A stretch of 64,000 nt of DNA from Hymenobacter nivis. GTDB lineage: Bacteria; Bacteroidota; Bacteroidia; Cytophagales; Hymenobacteraceae. The DNA is taken from contig NZ_CP029145.1 in assembly GCF_003149515.1 (NCBI RefSeq), forward strand, positions 3,658,001 through 3,722,000. The letters run 5' to 3'. The notes below the pieces were generated by a model. That model saw only the letters and a list, made by a program, of their open reading frames with translations, was not told where the DNA came from and searched no databases. This document shows, in pieces, positions 9,143 to 17,627 of this stretch. Both the position numbers and the translations under genes were made by a program. The stretch's first letter is position 1; each line of letters starts with the position of its first letter.

Positions 9143-9775
9143 ATGCAAATTAGTAAGTTGCACTACTTGGTCACCCACGCGGAAGCCGCTGAGCTGGCTT
9201 GCCAGGGCGGGGTGCGCTGGGTGCAGTTCCGGGCGAAAAACCTGCCTTATTTCGAGTGGCAACAGCGCGCCCTGGAAACCCAGGTCGTGTGCCGCCGCCA
9301 CGGGGCTACGCTCATCGTCAACGACAACCCGGCGCTGGCGCTGGAAATCGGAGCCGACGGCGTGCACCTGGGCCGGCAGGACATGAGCCCGGGGGAGGCC
9401 CGCGCCCTGCTGGGGCCCCGCTTCCTCATCGGCGGCACGGCCAACACCTTTGCCGACGTCGAGCGGCTGGCCGCGGCGGGCGTGGACTACGTGGGGCTGG
9501 GGCCGTTCCGCTTCACCGCCACCAAGGAAAAGCTGAGCCCGCTGCTGGGCTTAGCGGGCTACGCCGAGATTTTGGCCCAGTGCCGGGCGGCGGGGCTGGC
9601 GCTGCCCATCGTGGGCATTGGGGGCGTGGTGCTGGCCGACGTGCCCGCGCTGCGAGCCGCCGGGCTGCACGGCGTGGCCGTGGCAGGGGCCATCGGTGGG
9701 GCCCCCAGCCCAATGGCGGCGGCGGCCCAGTTTCTGGAAGTTTTGGATAAACCATTGAAAGCATTTGCGTTATGA
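9143..9775 (+). CDS. thiE: Thiamine phosphate synthase ThiE
   Basis: The 210-residue TIM-barrel protein keeps the active-site signatures: WVQFRAK (pyrophosphate-binding Arg and Lys), [20 protein letters not shown] with the Mg-binding Asp, [27 protein letters not shown] and PIVGIGGV. It joins HMP-PP and the thiazole phosphate to make thiamine phosphate. It overlaps thiG by 4 bp (ATGA), a sign of coupled translation. Compare the divergent paralogue at 17012-17617, which lacks several of these residues. Confidence 0.95.
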   Translation: MQISKLHYLVTHAEAAELACQGGVRWVQFRAKNLPYFEWQQRALETQVVCRRHGATLIVNDNPALALEIGADGVHLGRQDMSPGEARALLGPRFLIGGTANTFADVERLAAAGVDYVGLGPFRFTATKEKLSPLLGLAGYAEILAQCRAAGLALPIVGIGGVVLADVPALRAAGLHGVAVAGAIGGAPSPMAAAAQFLEVLDKPLKAFAL

Positions 9776-10545
9776 AAACCCAACCCCTGGTAATTGCCGG
9801 GCGCACGTTCACGTCGCGGCTGCTTACGGGCACCGGCAAGTTTAGCTCGTCGGCGCTGATGGCAGAAGCCTTGCTGGCCTCCGGATCGGAGCTGGTGACG
9901 GTGGCCCTGAAGCGCGTGAACGTGGCCGACGCCGATGATGACATCCTGCGCCACCTGGGCCACTCGCAGTTCAGTTTGCTACCCAACACCTCGGGCGTGC
10001 GCACGGCCAGGGAAGCCGTTTTTGCTGCCCAGCTGGCCCGCGAGGCCCTGGAAACCAACTGGCTGAAGCTCGAAATTCACCCCGACCCCAAGTACCTGCT
10101 GCCCGACCCCATTGAAACCCTGCGCGCCGCCGAGGAACTGGTGAAGCTGGGCTTTGTGGTGCTGCCCTACATCCACGCCGACCCGGTGCTGTGCAAGCGC
10201 CTGGAGGAAGTGGGCGTAGCCGCCGTGATGCCGCTCGGGGCCCCCATCGGCTCCAACAAAGGCTTGCTGACCAAGGAGTTTCTGGAAATCATCATCGGCC
10301 AGAGCCGGGTGCCGGTGGTGATTGACGCCGGCCTCGGGGCCCCCTCGCACGCCGCCGCCGCCCTGGAAATGGGCGCCGCCGCGGTACTCGTGAACACCGC
10401 CATTGCCGTGGCTGGCCAGCCCGTAGCCATGGCCGTTGCCTTCAGGCTGGCGGTAGAGGCTGGGCGCTTGGCCTACGAGGCCCGGCTGGCCGCACCGGCG
10501 GCGGCGGCCGTGGCCAGCTCGCCGCTCACAGCATTTCTGGATTAA
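9772..10545 (+). CDS. thiG: Thiazole synthase ThiG
   Basis: The 257-residue protein starts with the family's [19 protein letters not shown] and carries the Schiff-base lysine in [17 protein letters not shown]. The phosphate-binding [16 protein letters not shown] and [13 protein letters not shown] segments are also present. ThiG forms the thiazole ring from deoxyxylulose phosphate, dehydroglycine (made by ThiH) and ThiS thiocarboxylate. Length and motifs are normal. It overlaps thiE and is followed 13 bp later by thiH. Confidence 0.97.
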   Translation: MKTQPLVIAGRTFTSRLLTGTGKFSSSALMAEALLASGSELVTVALKRVNVADADDDILRHLGHSQFSLLPNTSGVRTAREAVFAAQLAREALETNWLKLEIHPDPKYLLPDPIETLRAAEELVKLGFVVLPYIHADPVLCKRLEEVGVAAVMPLGAPIGSNKGLLTKEFLEIIIGQSRVPVVIDAGLGAPSHAAAALEMGAAAVLVNTAIAVAGQPVAMAVAFRLAVEAGRLAYEARLAAPAAAAVASSPLTAFLD

Positions 10546-10558
10546 ATCCCCCGTAATT

Positions 10559-11680
10559 ATGAGCTTCCGCCCCGTTTTTGAGGCCCACGCATGGGATGAC
10601 GTTAAGGCTAGCATTTACGCCAAAACGGCGGCCGATGTAGAACGGGCCCTGGCCGCGCCGCGCCGCACGCTGGACGATTTCAAGGCCCTGATTTCGCCCG
10701 CGGCGGCGCCTTATCTGGAGCAGATGGCGCAGCTCAGCCAGGGGCGCACGCGCCAGCGGTTCGGCTACACCATGCAGATGTACGTGCCGCTGTATCTGAG
10801 CAACGAATGTCAGAACATCTGCACGTACTGCGGTTTTAGCCTGGACAATAAAATAGCCCGGCGCACCCTCAGTAGCGTGGAAATGCTGGCCGAGGCCGCC
10901 GTATTGAAGGGCTGGGGCTACGAGCACGTACTGCTGGTGACCGGCGAGGCTAACCAAACCGTGGGCGTCGAGTACCTCGAAAAGGCCCTGCGCACGCTGC
11001 GCCCGCACTTCGCCCATTTGTCGATGGAAGTGCAGCCGCTGGACCAGGAAGACTACGAACGCCTCATTCCCGAGGGGCTGAATACGGTGCTGGTATACCA
11101 AGAGACTTACCACCAGGAGGACTACAAAAAACACCACCTGAAGGGCAAAAAGTCTAATTTCTACTACCGCCTCGATACGCCCGACCGGCTGGGGCGGGCC
11201 GGCATTCATAAGATGGGCTTGGGCGTATTGATTGGGCTGGAAGACTGGCGCACCGACTGCTTCTACACCGCGCTGCACCTTGATTACCTGGAGCGTACGT
11301 ACTGGCAGACTAAGTACAGCCTGTCGTTTCCGCGGCTGCGGCCGGCCGTAGGAACCCTGCCGCCGAAGGTGGAAATGAGCGACCGGGAGCTGGTGCAGCT
11401 CATCTGCGCCTACCGGCTGCTGAGCGACGAAGTAGAGCTGTCGCTCTCGACGCGCGAAAACCCAACCTTCCGCGACCATGTTGTGCAGTTGGGCATCACC
11501 AGCCTCAGCGCCGGCTCCAAAACCAACCCCGGCGGCTATGCCGTGGCCCCGGAGTCGCTGGAGCAGTTCGAGATTTCCGACGAGCGTAGCCCGGCCACCA
11601 TCGCGGCCATGCTACGCCGCCAGGGCCTCGAACCCATCTGGAAAGACTGGGATGCCACCCTCACTGCCCTCGCCCGATGA
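10559..11680 (+). CDS. thiH: 2-iminoacetate synthase ThiH
   Basis: The 373-residue radical SAM enzyme has the cluster motif C84-x3-C88-x2-C91 (CQNICTYCGF). Next come the LVTGEANQTVGVEYL and MEVQPLDQEDYERL segments and the C-terminal SLSTRENPTFRDHV and GSKTNPGGYA regions of ThiH. It cleaves tyrosine to give dehydroglycine for ThiG. Use of ThiH instead of the oxidase ThiO means an oxygen-sensitive route, as is usual in this phylum. It overlaps the thiF gene by 4 bp. Confidence 0.97.
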   Translation: MSFRPVFEAHAWDDVKASIYAKTAADVERALAAPRRTLDDFKALISPAAAPYLEQMAQLSQGRTRQRFGYTMQMYVPLYLSNECQNICTYCGFSLDNKIARRTLSSVEMLAEAAVLKGWGYEHVLLVTGEANQTVGVEYLEKALRTLRPHFAHLSMEVQPLDQEDYERLIPEGLNTVLVYQETYHQEDYKKHHLKGKKSNFYYRLDTPDRLGRAGIHKMGLGVLIGLEDWRTDCFYTALHLDYLERTYWQTKYSLSFPRLRPAVGTLPPKVEMSDRELVQLICAYRLLSDEVELSLSTRENPTFRDHVVQLGITSLSAGSKTNPGGYAVAPESLEQFEISDERSPATIAAMLRRQGLEPIWKDWDATLTALAR

Positions 11681-12780
11681 CCCCCGCCGTACCCTCCGAA
11701 ACCCTGTCCGCCGCCGAAACCCACCGCTACAGCCGCCACCTGCTGCTGCCCGAAATTGGGGCCCCGGGCCAGCTCAAGCTGAAGGCCGCCAAGGTGTTGG
11801 TGGTGGGTTGCGGAGGGCTGGGCTGCCCGGTGCTGCAATACCTGGCCGCCGCCGGCGTGGGCACCCTGGGCCTGCTCGATTTCGACACCGTGGACGAAAG
11901 CAACCTCCAGCGCCAGGTGCTGTACACCACCGCCGATGTGGGCCAGCCCAAGGCCCTGGCCGCCGCTGCCCGCCTGGGGGCCCAAAACCCGTTCATTGAA
12001 TTGGTGCCGCACCAGTTTGCCCTCACGACAGCCAATGCCCTGGGCTTGCTAGCCGGCTACGACCTAGTGGTGGATTGCTCGGATAATTTCGCCACCCGCT
12101 ACCTCGTGAACGACGCCTGCGTGGTACTGGGTAAGCCGCTGGTGTACGGGGCCATCTTCAAATTCGACGGCCAGGTGTCGGTGTTCAACTACCAGCACGG
12201 GCCCACCTACCGCTGCCTCTACCCCGAGCCGCCGGCCCCCGGCGAGGCCCCCAGCTGCGCCGAAATTGGGGTGTTGGGCGTGCTGCCCGGCCTGGTGGGT
12301 ACCTTGCAGGCCACCGAGGTACTGAAGTTGCTGACCGGCATTGGCGAAGTACTCAGCGGCCGGTTGCTGGTGATTGACGCCCTCGGGATGCGCTTCCAAA
12401 CGCTGCGTTTCCGCGCCGTGCCGGCCGAGCAGCAGCGCACCGCACTGGAAGCCGACTACGCCGCTTTCTGCGGCGAGGCGCCGCCCACCGCGCCGCCCGC
12501 GCCCGAAATCAGCGCCGCTGAGCTGCGCGCCTGGCAGGCCAGCGGCCGGCCCCTGCAACTGCTCGACGTGCGCGAGCCCCACGAGCACGCCCAGCGCCAC
12601 ATTGGTGGCCGGCTGTTGCCGCTGGGCCAGCTGGCCGGGGCTCTAGCCGTACTGCCCACCGACGTGCCTACCGTGGTACACTGCGCCAGCGGTGTGCGCA
12701 GCCAGCGCGCCGCTCGGCTGCTGCTGGAGCACGGTTTTCGCGAGGTGTATTCGCTGCGCAATGGCTTGGCCGATTGCTGA
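11677..12780 (+). CDS. thiF: ThiF/MoeB-type adenylyltransferase with C-terminal rhodanese domain
   Basis: The first 260 residues are an E1-like ATP-binding domain: RYSRHLLLPEIG, the nucleotide loop VVGCGGLGCPV, DFDTVDESNLQRQ, and CSDNFATRYLVND. The catalytic-type Cys is in APSCAEIGVLGVLPG. Residues from about 275 form a rhodanese domain with LLDVREPHEHAQRH and the active-site loop VVHCASGVRSQRAA. It activates ThiS by adenylation, and the fused rhodanese probably supplies sulfur. MoeB-type roles in molybdopterin synthesis cannot be excluded, but its place at the end of the thi operon favours ThiS. It is the last gene of the operon. Confidence 0.92.
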   Translation: MTPAVPSETLSAAETHRYSRHLLLPEIGAPGQLKLKAAKVLVVGCGGLGCPVLQYLAAAGVGTLGLLDFDTVDESNLQRQVLYTTADVGQPKALAAAARLGAQNPFIELVPHQFALTTANALGLLAGYDLVVDCSDNFATRYLVNDACVVLGKPLVYGAIFKFDGQVSVFNYQHGPTYRCLYPEPPAPGEAPSCAEIGVLGVLPGLVGTLQATEVLKLLTGIGEVLSGRLLVIDALGMRFQTLRFRAVPAEQQRTALEADYAAFCGEAPPTAPPAPEISAAELRAWQASGRPLQLLDVREPHEHAQRHIGGRLLPLGQLAGALAVLPTDVPTVVHCASGVRSQRAARLLLEHGFREVYSLRNGLADC

Positions 12781-13097
12781 TTAGTTATTAGTTGTTCAGT
12801 AACCACGTAGTTCATTGTTTGACAACTAACAACTGACAACCCGTTTGCTTTTGCACGGCTACTTAGGGCAGTTTCCAGGTCGGTGTACGTAGCTGCGACG
12901 TTAGCGTGTACCAGTACGCGGTTCTTGGTCTTGCCCCAGGGGCCCTCACGCGAGACCAAGCACCGCTTGGCGGTACAGACTGGTGCCGCACCCAGGTACA
13001 CGGACTCCGAAATTACTGTAGGAGTCCTCTCAGAAAACGGAAAATAGAGCACGCTAAGGAACCCGGCCGCCTGTTACCTGACCACCAAGTAGCGAGG
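12781..13097. other. Intergenic region between convergent thiF and MFS genes
   Basis: This stretch of 317 bp has no supported gene. The first 60 bases contain short inverted matches (TTAGTTGTT and AACTAACAAC) that could form a terminator-like structure. From about 12860 to 13052 a minus-strand frame reads VYLGAAPVCTAKRCLVSR and on, then runs into thiF antisense. It has some protein-like character and may be a decayed gene or insertion-sequence fragment, but it was not recognised. Confidence 0.4.
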
Positions 13098-14273
13098 CTA
13101 CTCTGCCCGAAGCCGGACCAGCGCTAGGTATCCGGCAACGCTCAGCGCGGCCCCGGCCGCTAAGCCGAACGTCCAGCCCGGCCCGGCCAGCTGCCATACC
13201 GCGCCCGCGCCCAAGCTGGCTCCCAGCGCGGCTAGGCTGCCTAGCCCGCCAAAGGTGCCCAGGGCCGCGCCGGTATCGGCGCGGGCGCAGAGGTTGCTTA
13301 CCCAGGCCTTGGCCACGCCCTCGGTGCTGGCCGCGTACAGTCCGTAGAGCGCAAATAGGCCCGCGAAGGCCCAGCCGTCGCGGGCAAGCGCCACCCCGCC
13401 GTACACCGCGGCGAAGGCCAGCAGCCCGCCCACCAGCAGTCGGCGCGGCCCCAGGCGGTCGGCCAGGTGGCCCAGGGGCCAGGCGCTGAGCACGTACACG
13501 CCGTTGTAGAGAATGTAGAGGCCGATAACGCCAGCTTCGGACATGCCCCGCTGCCGGGCCAGCAGCAGCAGGAATGCATCGGAGCTGTTGAACAGGGCAA
13601 AGACGAGCAGCGCCCCCACCACGCGCCGGTAGGCGGGCGGGGCCACGCGCCAGTAGCTAAACGAGGCCCAAAATGGTTGCGGCGGCCGGCCCGAGGGCGC
13701 GGCGGGCCGCTCACGCAGGGCGAAGGTCACGGCCACGGCCAGCACCCCTGGCACGAACGCCCACCAAAACAGCGGTCGGAACTGGCCTGGCCGCGCCGCC
13801 AGCCACAGTAGCGCCACCGTCGGCCCGAACACCGCGCCCAGCGTGTCCATCGAGCGGTGAAAGCCGAACACCTTACCCTTGTCCGCGGGCGTGGTTTCGT
13901 CGGAGAGCAGCGCGTCCCGCGCTCCGGTGCGCAGGCCCTTGCCCAGCCGGTCCACGGTGCGGGCCAGAAACACCCACCACGGCGCGGCCAGCACCGCCAG
14001 CATAGGCTTGGATAATGCACTCAGTCCGTAGCCCCATTGCACAAAGGGCACGCGCCGCCCCAGCCGGTCAGACCATTGCCCGAAGTACCCCTTGCTTAGC
14101 CCCGCCACGGCTTCGGCCACCCCTTCAAGTAGGCCAATCAACAGCACCGAAAAGCCGATGGATTGCAGGTAGAGCGGCATGACCGGGTAGAGCATCTCGC
14201 TGGCCAGGTCGGTGAAGAGGCTGATGAGCGAGAGTAGCCAGACGGCGCGGGTGAGGTAAGCGAAGCGGCCCAT
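13098..14273 (-). CDS. MFS transporter
   Basis: The 391-residue protein has about 12 hydrophobic segments and the major-facilitator signature loop between helices 2 and 3 (GYFGQWSDRLGRRVP, around residues 60-74). The matching loop in the second half is LADRLGPRRLL. The start codon overlaps the stop codon of the TonB receptor gene by one base, so the two are translationally coupled. Receptor plus MFS pairs usually handle one compound, with the MFS either moving the imported ligand across the inner membrane or exporting a self-made chelator. The substrate cannot be told from the sequence. It is the last gene of a minus-strand operon that begins near 16.9 kb. Confidence 0.88.
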   Translation of the reverse strand: MGRFAYLTRAVWLLSLISLFTDLASEMLYPVMPLYLQSIGFSVLLIGLLEGVAEAVAGLSKGYFGQWSDRLGRRVPFVQWGYGLSALSKPMLAVLAAPWWVFLARTVDRLGKGLRTGARDALLSDETTPADKGKVFGFHRSMDTLGAVFGPTVALLWLAARPGQFRPLFWWAFVPGVLAVAVTFALRERPAAPSGRPPQPFWASFSYWRVAPPAYRRVVGALLVFALFNSSDAFLLLLARQRGMSEAGVIGLYILYNGVYVLSAWPLGHLADRLGPRRLLVGGLLAFAAVYGGVALARDGWAFAGLFALYGLYAASTEGVAKAWVSNLCARADTGAALGTFGGLGSLAALGASLGAGAVWQLAGPGWTFGLAAGAALSVAGYLALVRLRAE

Positions 14274-16462
14274 CAGAGCGTCAGTTTTAAGGCGATGTTG
14301 GCCACAAGGCCATCCAGCGGGGCATACAGCGGCCGGAACAAGGGCCGGTCAATGGGACCGTACACGACCTGTTCGTAGCGCGTCTGGCGCACGTCCAGGA
14401 AGTTCTCGACGTTCACGACCAGCGAGAAATGGGGTGGGAACTGCTTTTCGGCCAGCGCGCCCAGCAGCCAGAAGCCGCGTCCTTGCCGGTCGCCCTCGCC
14501 CAGGTACTGCGGGCCATTAAAGGTGCCTTCCAGGCCCAGGCGGAAGTTTTTGGGCTGTTCGTACACCGTGGTGAGCACCAGCCGGTGTTTCGAGACAAAC
14601 GGCAGCTGCGCGGGCTGGCTCAGGTCGTAGGTCTGGCGGGCATCGGTAAAGGTGTAGGCCGTGAAGAACTGCAAATCTTCGATGTTGAGCCGCAGGTTAG
14701 TTTCCAGGCCCCGCGCCGTAATGGGCGACGAGGAATTGGCAAACTCGATGATGCCCAGCGGCTGCAAGGCCGGATTCGGAATTAGGGCGTGTTCCAGCCG
14801 GGTGTAAAAAGCGGCCTGGTTCAGCACCACGCCCAGGTCGCCGATAAGGCCCTTCAGCGTCACATCGGCGTTGAGACCCCGCGAGGTTTCGGCCCGCACG
14901 GTGTTGGGGTTGAGGGCGCGCACGCCCACGTAGGCTTGCTGCTCGGTGGCGTTGGCGAAGATGGTGGGCGCTTTGTAGCCGTAGCCGCCCCCGGCCCGCA
15001 GCGCGACGTGCGCCCCGGCCTTGTAGAGGGCCGAGAAGCGCGGCAGCACGAACCAGCCGTAGGTCTGCTGGTAGTCGGTGCGTATGCCGGCTTGCAGCGT
15101 CAGGTTTTCCAGGGGCTTCCAATCGTCCTGCGCGAACAGCCCGTAGGTCTGGTACTGGTAATCGCGCGGGGCCGTGCCGGGCACCGGGGCAGTAGTCTCG
15201 CGGAAGTTATCGGTCGTGACCGTGGCCCCGAACACGGCCCGGTGCGCCCCGGCCGGCACCAGGTAGGAGGCTTCTGAGTAGGTGGAAAACTGCTTGCCCG
15301 CAAAGTAGGCGTCGCCGGCCTGGATGTTGCGCGTAAACGAGCTGAGGCTGTTTTTGAGCGTCAGCACCTGCCCGCCCCGCCGCTTGGCATCGACCCGGAA
15401 TTGGGTGCTGTACCGCTCGGAGCGGTTGCGCTCGATGTAGCGGTGCAGGCCCACCGGCTGGTTCACGATGGCCTCCAGGTCGCCGCCGGTGCGGGTTTCC
15501 ACGCCGGCTGTGGCCCCCAGGTAGACCGTGGTCGAATCATTGAGGTAGTAGTACAGGCGCGGGTTCACGTTGGTGAGCTGCACTTGGGGCAGGTCGGTGA
15601 AGCCGTCGCCGTTCACGTCGTAGGCCCGCTGGGTGTTTTGGGTGGCCAGCAATGTCAGGCCTAACTGCCCGGTACGCCCGCTGTAAAAGGCGGTCAGGTC
15701 GCGCCCGCCCTTGTGGGTCTGGTTGAGTAACACGTTCAGCTCGGGCGTGGCGATGGGCGTTTTGGTCACCAGGTTCACCAGGCCCGCGATGGCGTCGCCG
15801 CCGTACAGGGCCGACGACGCGCCCTTGATGATTTCGACCTGCCGCAAATCCAGCGGCGGAATCTGCACCAAACTCAGCCCCTGCGAAAAGCCTCCGTAGA
15901 GTGGGAAGCCGTCGCGCAGAATCTGGGTGTAGCGTCCGTCCAGGCCCTGAATACGGAAGGCCACGTTGCCGGAATTAGCCGAGGTAAACTGGGGCTGAAT
16001 GCCGCTGGCCTCCGTGAGCAGCATGGCGATATTGGCCGGTTTCATGCTGCTTTTTTCGTCCAGCTCCTCCGGCCCCAGCACCTCGATGCGCACGGGCACG
16101 TCCTCAATGCGCGAGCCGGTGCGGGTGGCTTCGACCACCACGCCTTGCAGCTCCAGACTGCTAGGTTCCAGCTCGACCAGCGCCGGCTCGGTCGATGCTT
16201 GGGGCAGGGTAAAGGACACGGTGCGGGTGCCGTAGCCGATACTGGAAAAGGTGACTTGCTGCGGGCCGGTCGGTACGTTGGGCAAGTCAGCTCGGCCGTT
16301 GGCATCGGTGGCCGCCCCGATTTTAAGCGTTGGAATGACGACGGTTACGCCCGGCAGGGCGGTTTTGGTGCGCTCGTCGCGCACGAGCACGCGCAGCGGG
16401 CTTTGGGCCACGGCCACGCCGACGCTGCCGAGCAGCGCCAGGAACAACAGAATAACTTTCAT
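14273..16462 (-). CDS. TonB-dependent outer-membrane receptor with carboxypeptidase-like N-terminal domain
   Basis: The 729-residue protein begins with a signal peptide ending at VAVAQS. A beta-sandwich regulatory domain follows (PLRVLVRDERTKTALPG to SIGYGTRTVSF, about residues 22-85), then the plug (VVEATRTGSRIEDVP to SALYGGDAIAGLVNLVTK, about residues 110-235) and a 22-strand barrel ending NIALKLTL. The plug is of the BtuB/FepA siderophore or cobalamin kind, not the SusC kind, and there is no SusD gene nearby. It imports a ligand using TonB energy. It is coupled to the MFS gene downstream and preceded by a small secreted protein. The ligand is unknown; iron-chelate or metal uptake is the default guess. 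Confidence 0.9.
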   Translation of the reverse strand: MKVILLFLALLGSVGVAVAQSPLRVLVRDERTKTALPGVTVVIPTLKIGAATDANGRADLPNVPTGPQQVTFSSIGYGTRTVSFTLPQASTEPALVELEPSSLELQGVVVEATRTGSRIEDVPVRIEVLGPEELDEKSSMKPANIAMLLTEASGIQPQFTSANSGNVAFRIQGLDGRYTQILRDGFPLYGGFSQGLSLVQIPPLDLRQVEIIKGASSALYGGDAIAGLVNLVTKTPIATPELNVLLNQTHKGGRDLTAFYSGRTGQLGLTLLATQNTQRAYDVNGDGFTDLPQVQLTNVNPRLYYYLNDSTTVYLGATAGVETRTGGDLEAIVNQPVGLHRYIERNRSERYSTQFRVDAKRRGGQVLTLKNSLSSFTRNIQAGDAYFAGKQFSTYSEASYLVPAGAHRAVFGATVTTDNFRETTAPVPGTAPRDYQYQTYGLFAQDDWKPLENLTLQAGIRTDYQQTYGWFVLPRFSALYKAGAHVALRAGGGYGYKAPTIFANATEQQAYVGVRALNPNTVRAETSRGLNADVTLKGLIGDLGVVLNQAAFYTRLEHALIPNPALQPLGIIEFANSSSPITARGLETNLRLNIEDLQFFTAYTFTDARQTYDLSQPAQLPFVSKHRLVLTTVYEQPKNFRLGLEGTFNGPQYLGEGDRQGRGFWLLGALAEKQFPPHFSLVVNVENFLDVRQTRYEQVVYGPIDRPLFRPLYAPLDGLVANIALKLTL

Positions 16463-16559
16463 GGGAAATAGGCGCAGAACGCCGAAAAGGCTAAAAACAG
16501 GACAAACACGAACGGGCGGCCCTCGTCAGAGAGCCGCCGGGGCGGAGTTAATACCCGTA

Positions 16560-16889
16560 TCAGACTTGCAGCACGGCGTAGCGCAGGTAGAGCCGGCGCA
16601 TAGGGGGCGGCAGGTTCGCCACCCAGGGCCAGGCGCTGGCCCTGCCGTGCTGACCCGCACAGACCGGGTAAGGAACTAGGCTTGGCCCCGCGACGATAAT
16701 TGCTGCCAGCGCATCGGGCTGCGGGGCCGGGGCGGGAACCTCGACGGTCGAGGCGGCCGTGACGTACTCGTGGCTTTCGTGGGCGAAATTCTGCCGGGCT
16801 TCGGCCGCGTCCAGTTCGCACACGCCGCCCAGGTAAAGCAGCCCAAGCAGAAAGGCGAACGAACGAAATAGCAGGCGCAACGGCAGCAT
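16560..16889 (-). CDS. Small exported protein upstream of the TonB receptor
   Basis: The 109-residue product has an N-terminal hydrophobic stretch (LLFRSFAFLLGLLYLGGV, residues 6-23), then an acidic and His-containing segment, a Pro/Ala-rich linker, two cysteines (residues 24 and 77) and a conserved-looking ending PPPMRRLYLRYAVLQV. It is not recognised. It lies 97 bp before the receptor gene, behind a good promoter box, so it is probably the first gene of the receptor-MFS operon. A periplasmic accessory or metal-binding role is possible, but nothing in the sequence proves it. Confidence 0.5.
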   Translation of the reverse strand: MLPLRLLFRSFAFLLGLLYLGGVCELDAAEARQNFAHESHEYVTAASTVEVPAPAPQPDALAAIIVAGPSLVPYPVCAGQHGRASAWPWVANLPPPMRRLYLRYAVLQV

Positions 16890-16906
16890 AACAAGGGGGA
16901 GTCGCC

Positions 16907-16914
16907 CAAAAGTA
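16907..16914 (-). promoter_or_regulatory. Promoter -7 box of the receptor-MFS operon
   Basis: On the minus strand this reads TACTTTTG, an exact TAnnTTTG box, 17 bases before the start codon of the small exported protein. A -33 element was not located with confidence. Confidence 0.45.
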
Positions 16915-17011
16915 AAGGATGGCAGCTATCTAGCCCCGGCCAGGCTGTAACCAGTTAGCCAACAGGCTGTTTAACTAGCTCCAGCTTTAGCCGGATTTCT
17001 TAACGTACTCG

Positions 17012-17617
17012 CTAGCAACTCAATTGCAAGGCCTGGAAGGCGGCTACCGGGTCGGGGCTCTGCCACACCGCGCCCAGCGCGGCCGCGCCCGCAAAACCCA
17101 TTTCTCGCACAGCGCCAAGGTTGGCCGCCGCAATGCCGCCCAGGGCCAGCACCTGCGGCCGGTAGCTGGGCCGGGCCGCCCAGCGGGCCAGGGCCCCCGG
17201 CAAGGTACCTAGATCGAACGCCGCCCCGTAGCCGGGCTTGCTGAGGCTATCGAAAATAGGGCTCAGGAACACGTAGTCGTAGCGGCGGCGGTGCTGGGCC
17301 ACCTCAGCCAGGCTGTGGAACGACGTGGACAACGTAAAGTCGCTGTCCGGCCGCCAGGGCGGGGGCCCGGCCGCCCGCCGCCCGGCCGGGAGGTGGGCCC
17401 CGCGCAGGCCGTAGTGCGGTACTAGCTCGTAGTGGCTGTGCAGCACGAGCCGGGGATGAAATTCTTCCGGAATGGCCTCAATGTAAGCCGCCAGCTCCTG
17501 GGCCGGGGCCCCCGGCTTGCGCAGGTGCAGCGCGGCCAGACCCGCCGCCAGCAGGGCCCCCGCTACGTGGGGCTCGGCGGCCGCGGTGGTGGGCGGCGTG
17601 ATGACAAACAGCTGCAT
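17012..17617 (-). CDS. ThiE/TenI-like protein (second thiamine phosphate synthase paralogue)
   Basis: The start MQLFVITPPTT (17617) is chosen because the longer frame upstream runs into the neighbouring coding sequence. The 201 residues follow the ThiE barrel: ALHLRKPG, a LHSHYELVPHYGLRGAHLP segment, STSFHSLAEV, YVFLSPIFDSLSKPGYG and VLALGGIAAANL. Where ThiE has the Mg-binding N-D pair, this protein has H-S, and the Q-x-R-x-K pocket is reduced to L-R-K. It may therefore be a TenI-like or altered enzyme. It follows the DUF5686 gene by 10 bp and is far from the thi operon. Bacteroidota often carry such a second copy. Confidence 0.75.
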   Translation of the reverse strand: MQLFVITPPTTAAAEPHVAGALLAAGLAALHLRKPGAPAQELAAYIEAIPEEFHPRLVLHSHYELVPHYGLRGAHLPAGRRAAGPPPWRPDSDFTLSTSFHSLAEVAQHRRRYDYVFLSPIFDSLSKPGYGAAFDLGTLPGALARWAARPSYRPQVLALGGIAAANLGAVREMGFAGAAALGAVWQSPDPVAAFQALQLSC

Positions 17618-17627
17618 GGCCGGCGGC

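Noticed and set aside
12456..13052. 198-residue minus-strand frame at the thiF end
   Set aside because: Its second half is antisense to thiF. The first half has some protein-like text but was not recognised, so it is only mentioned in the intergenic entry.
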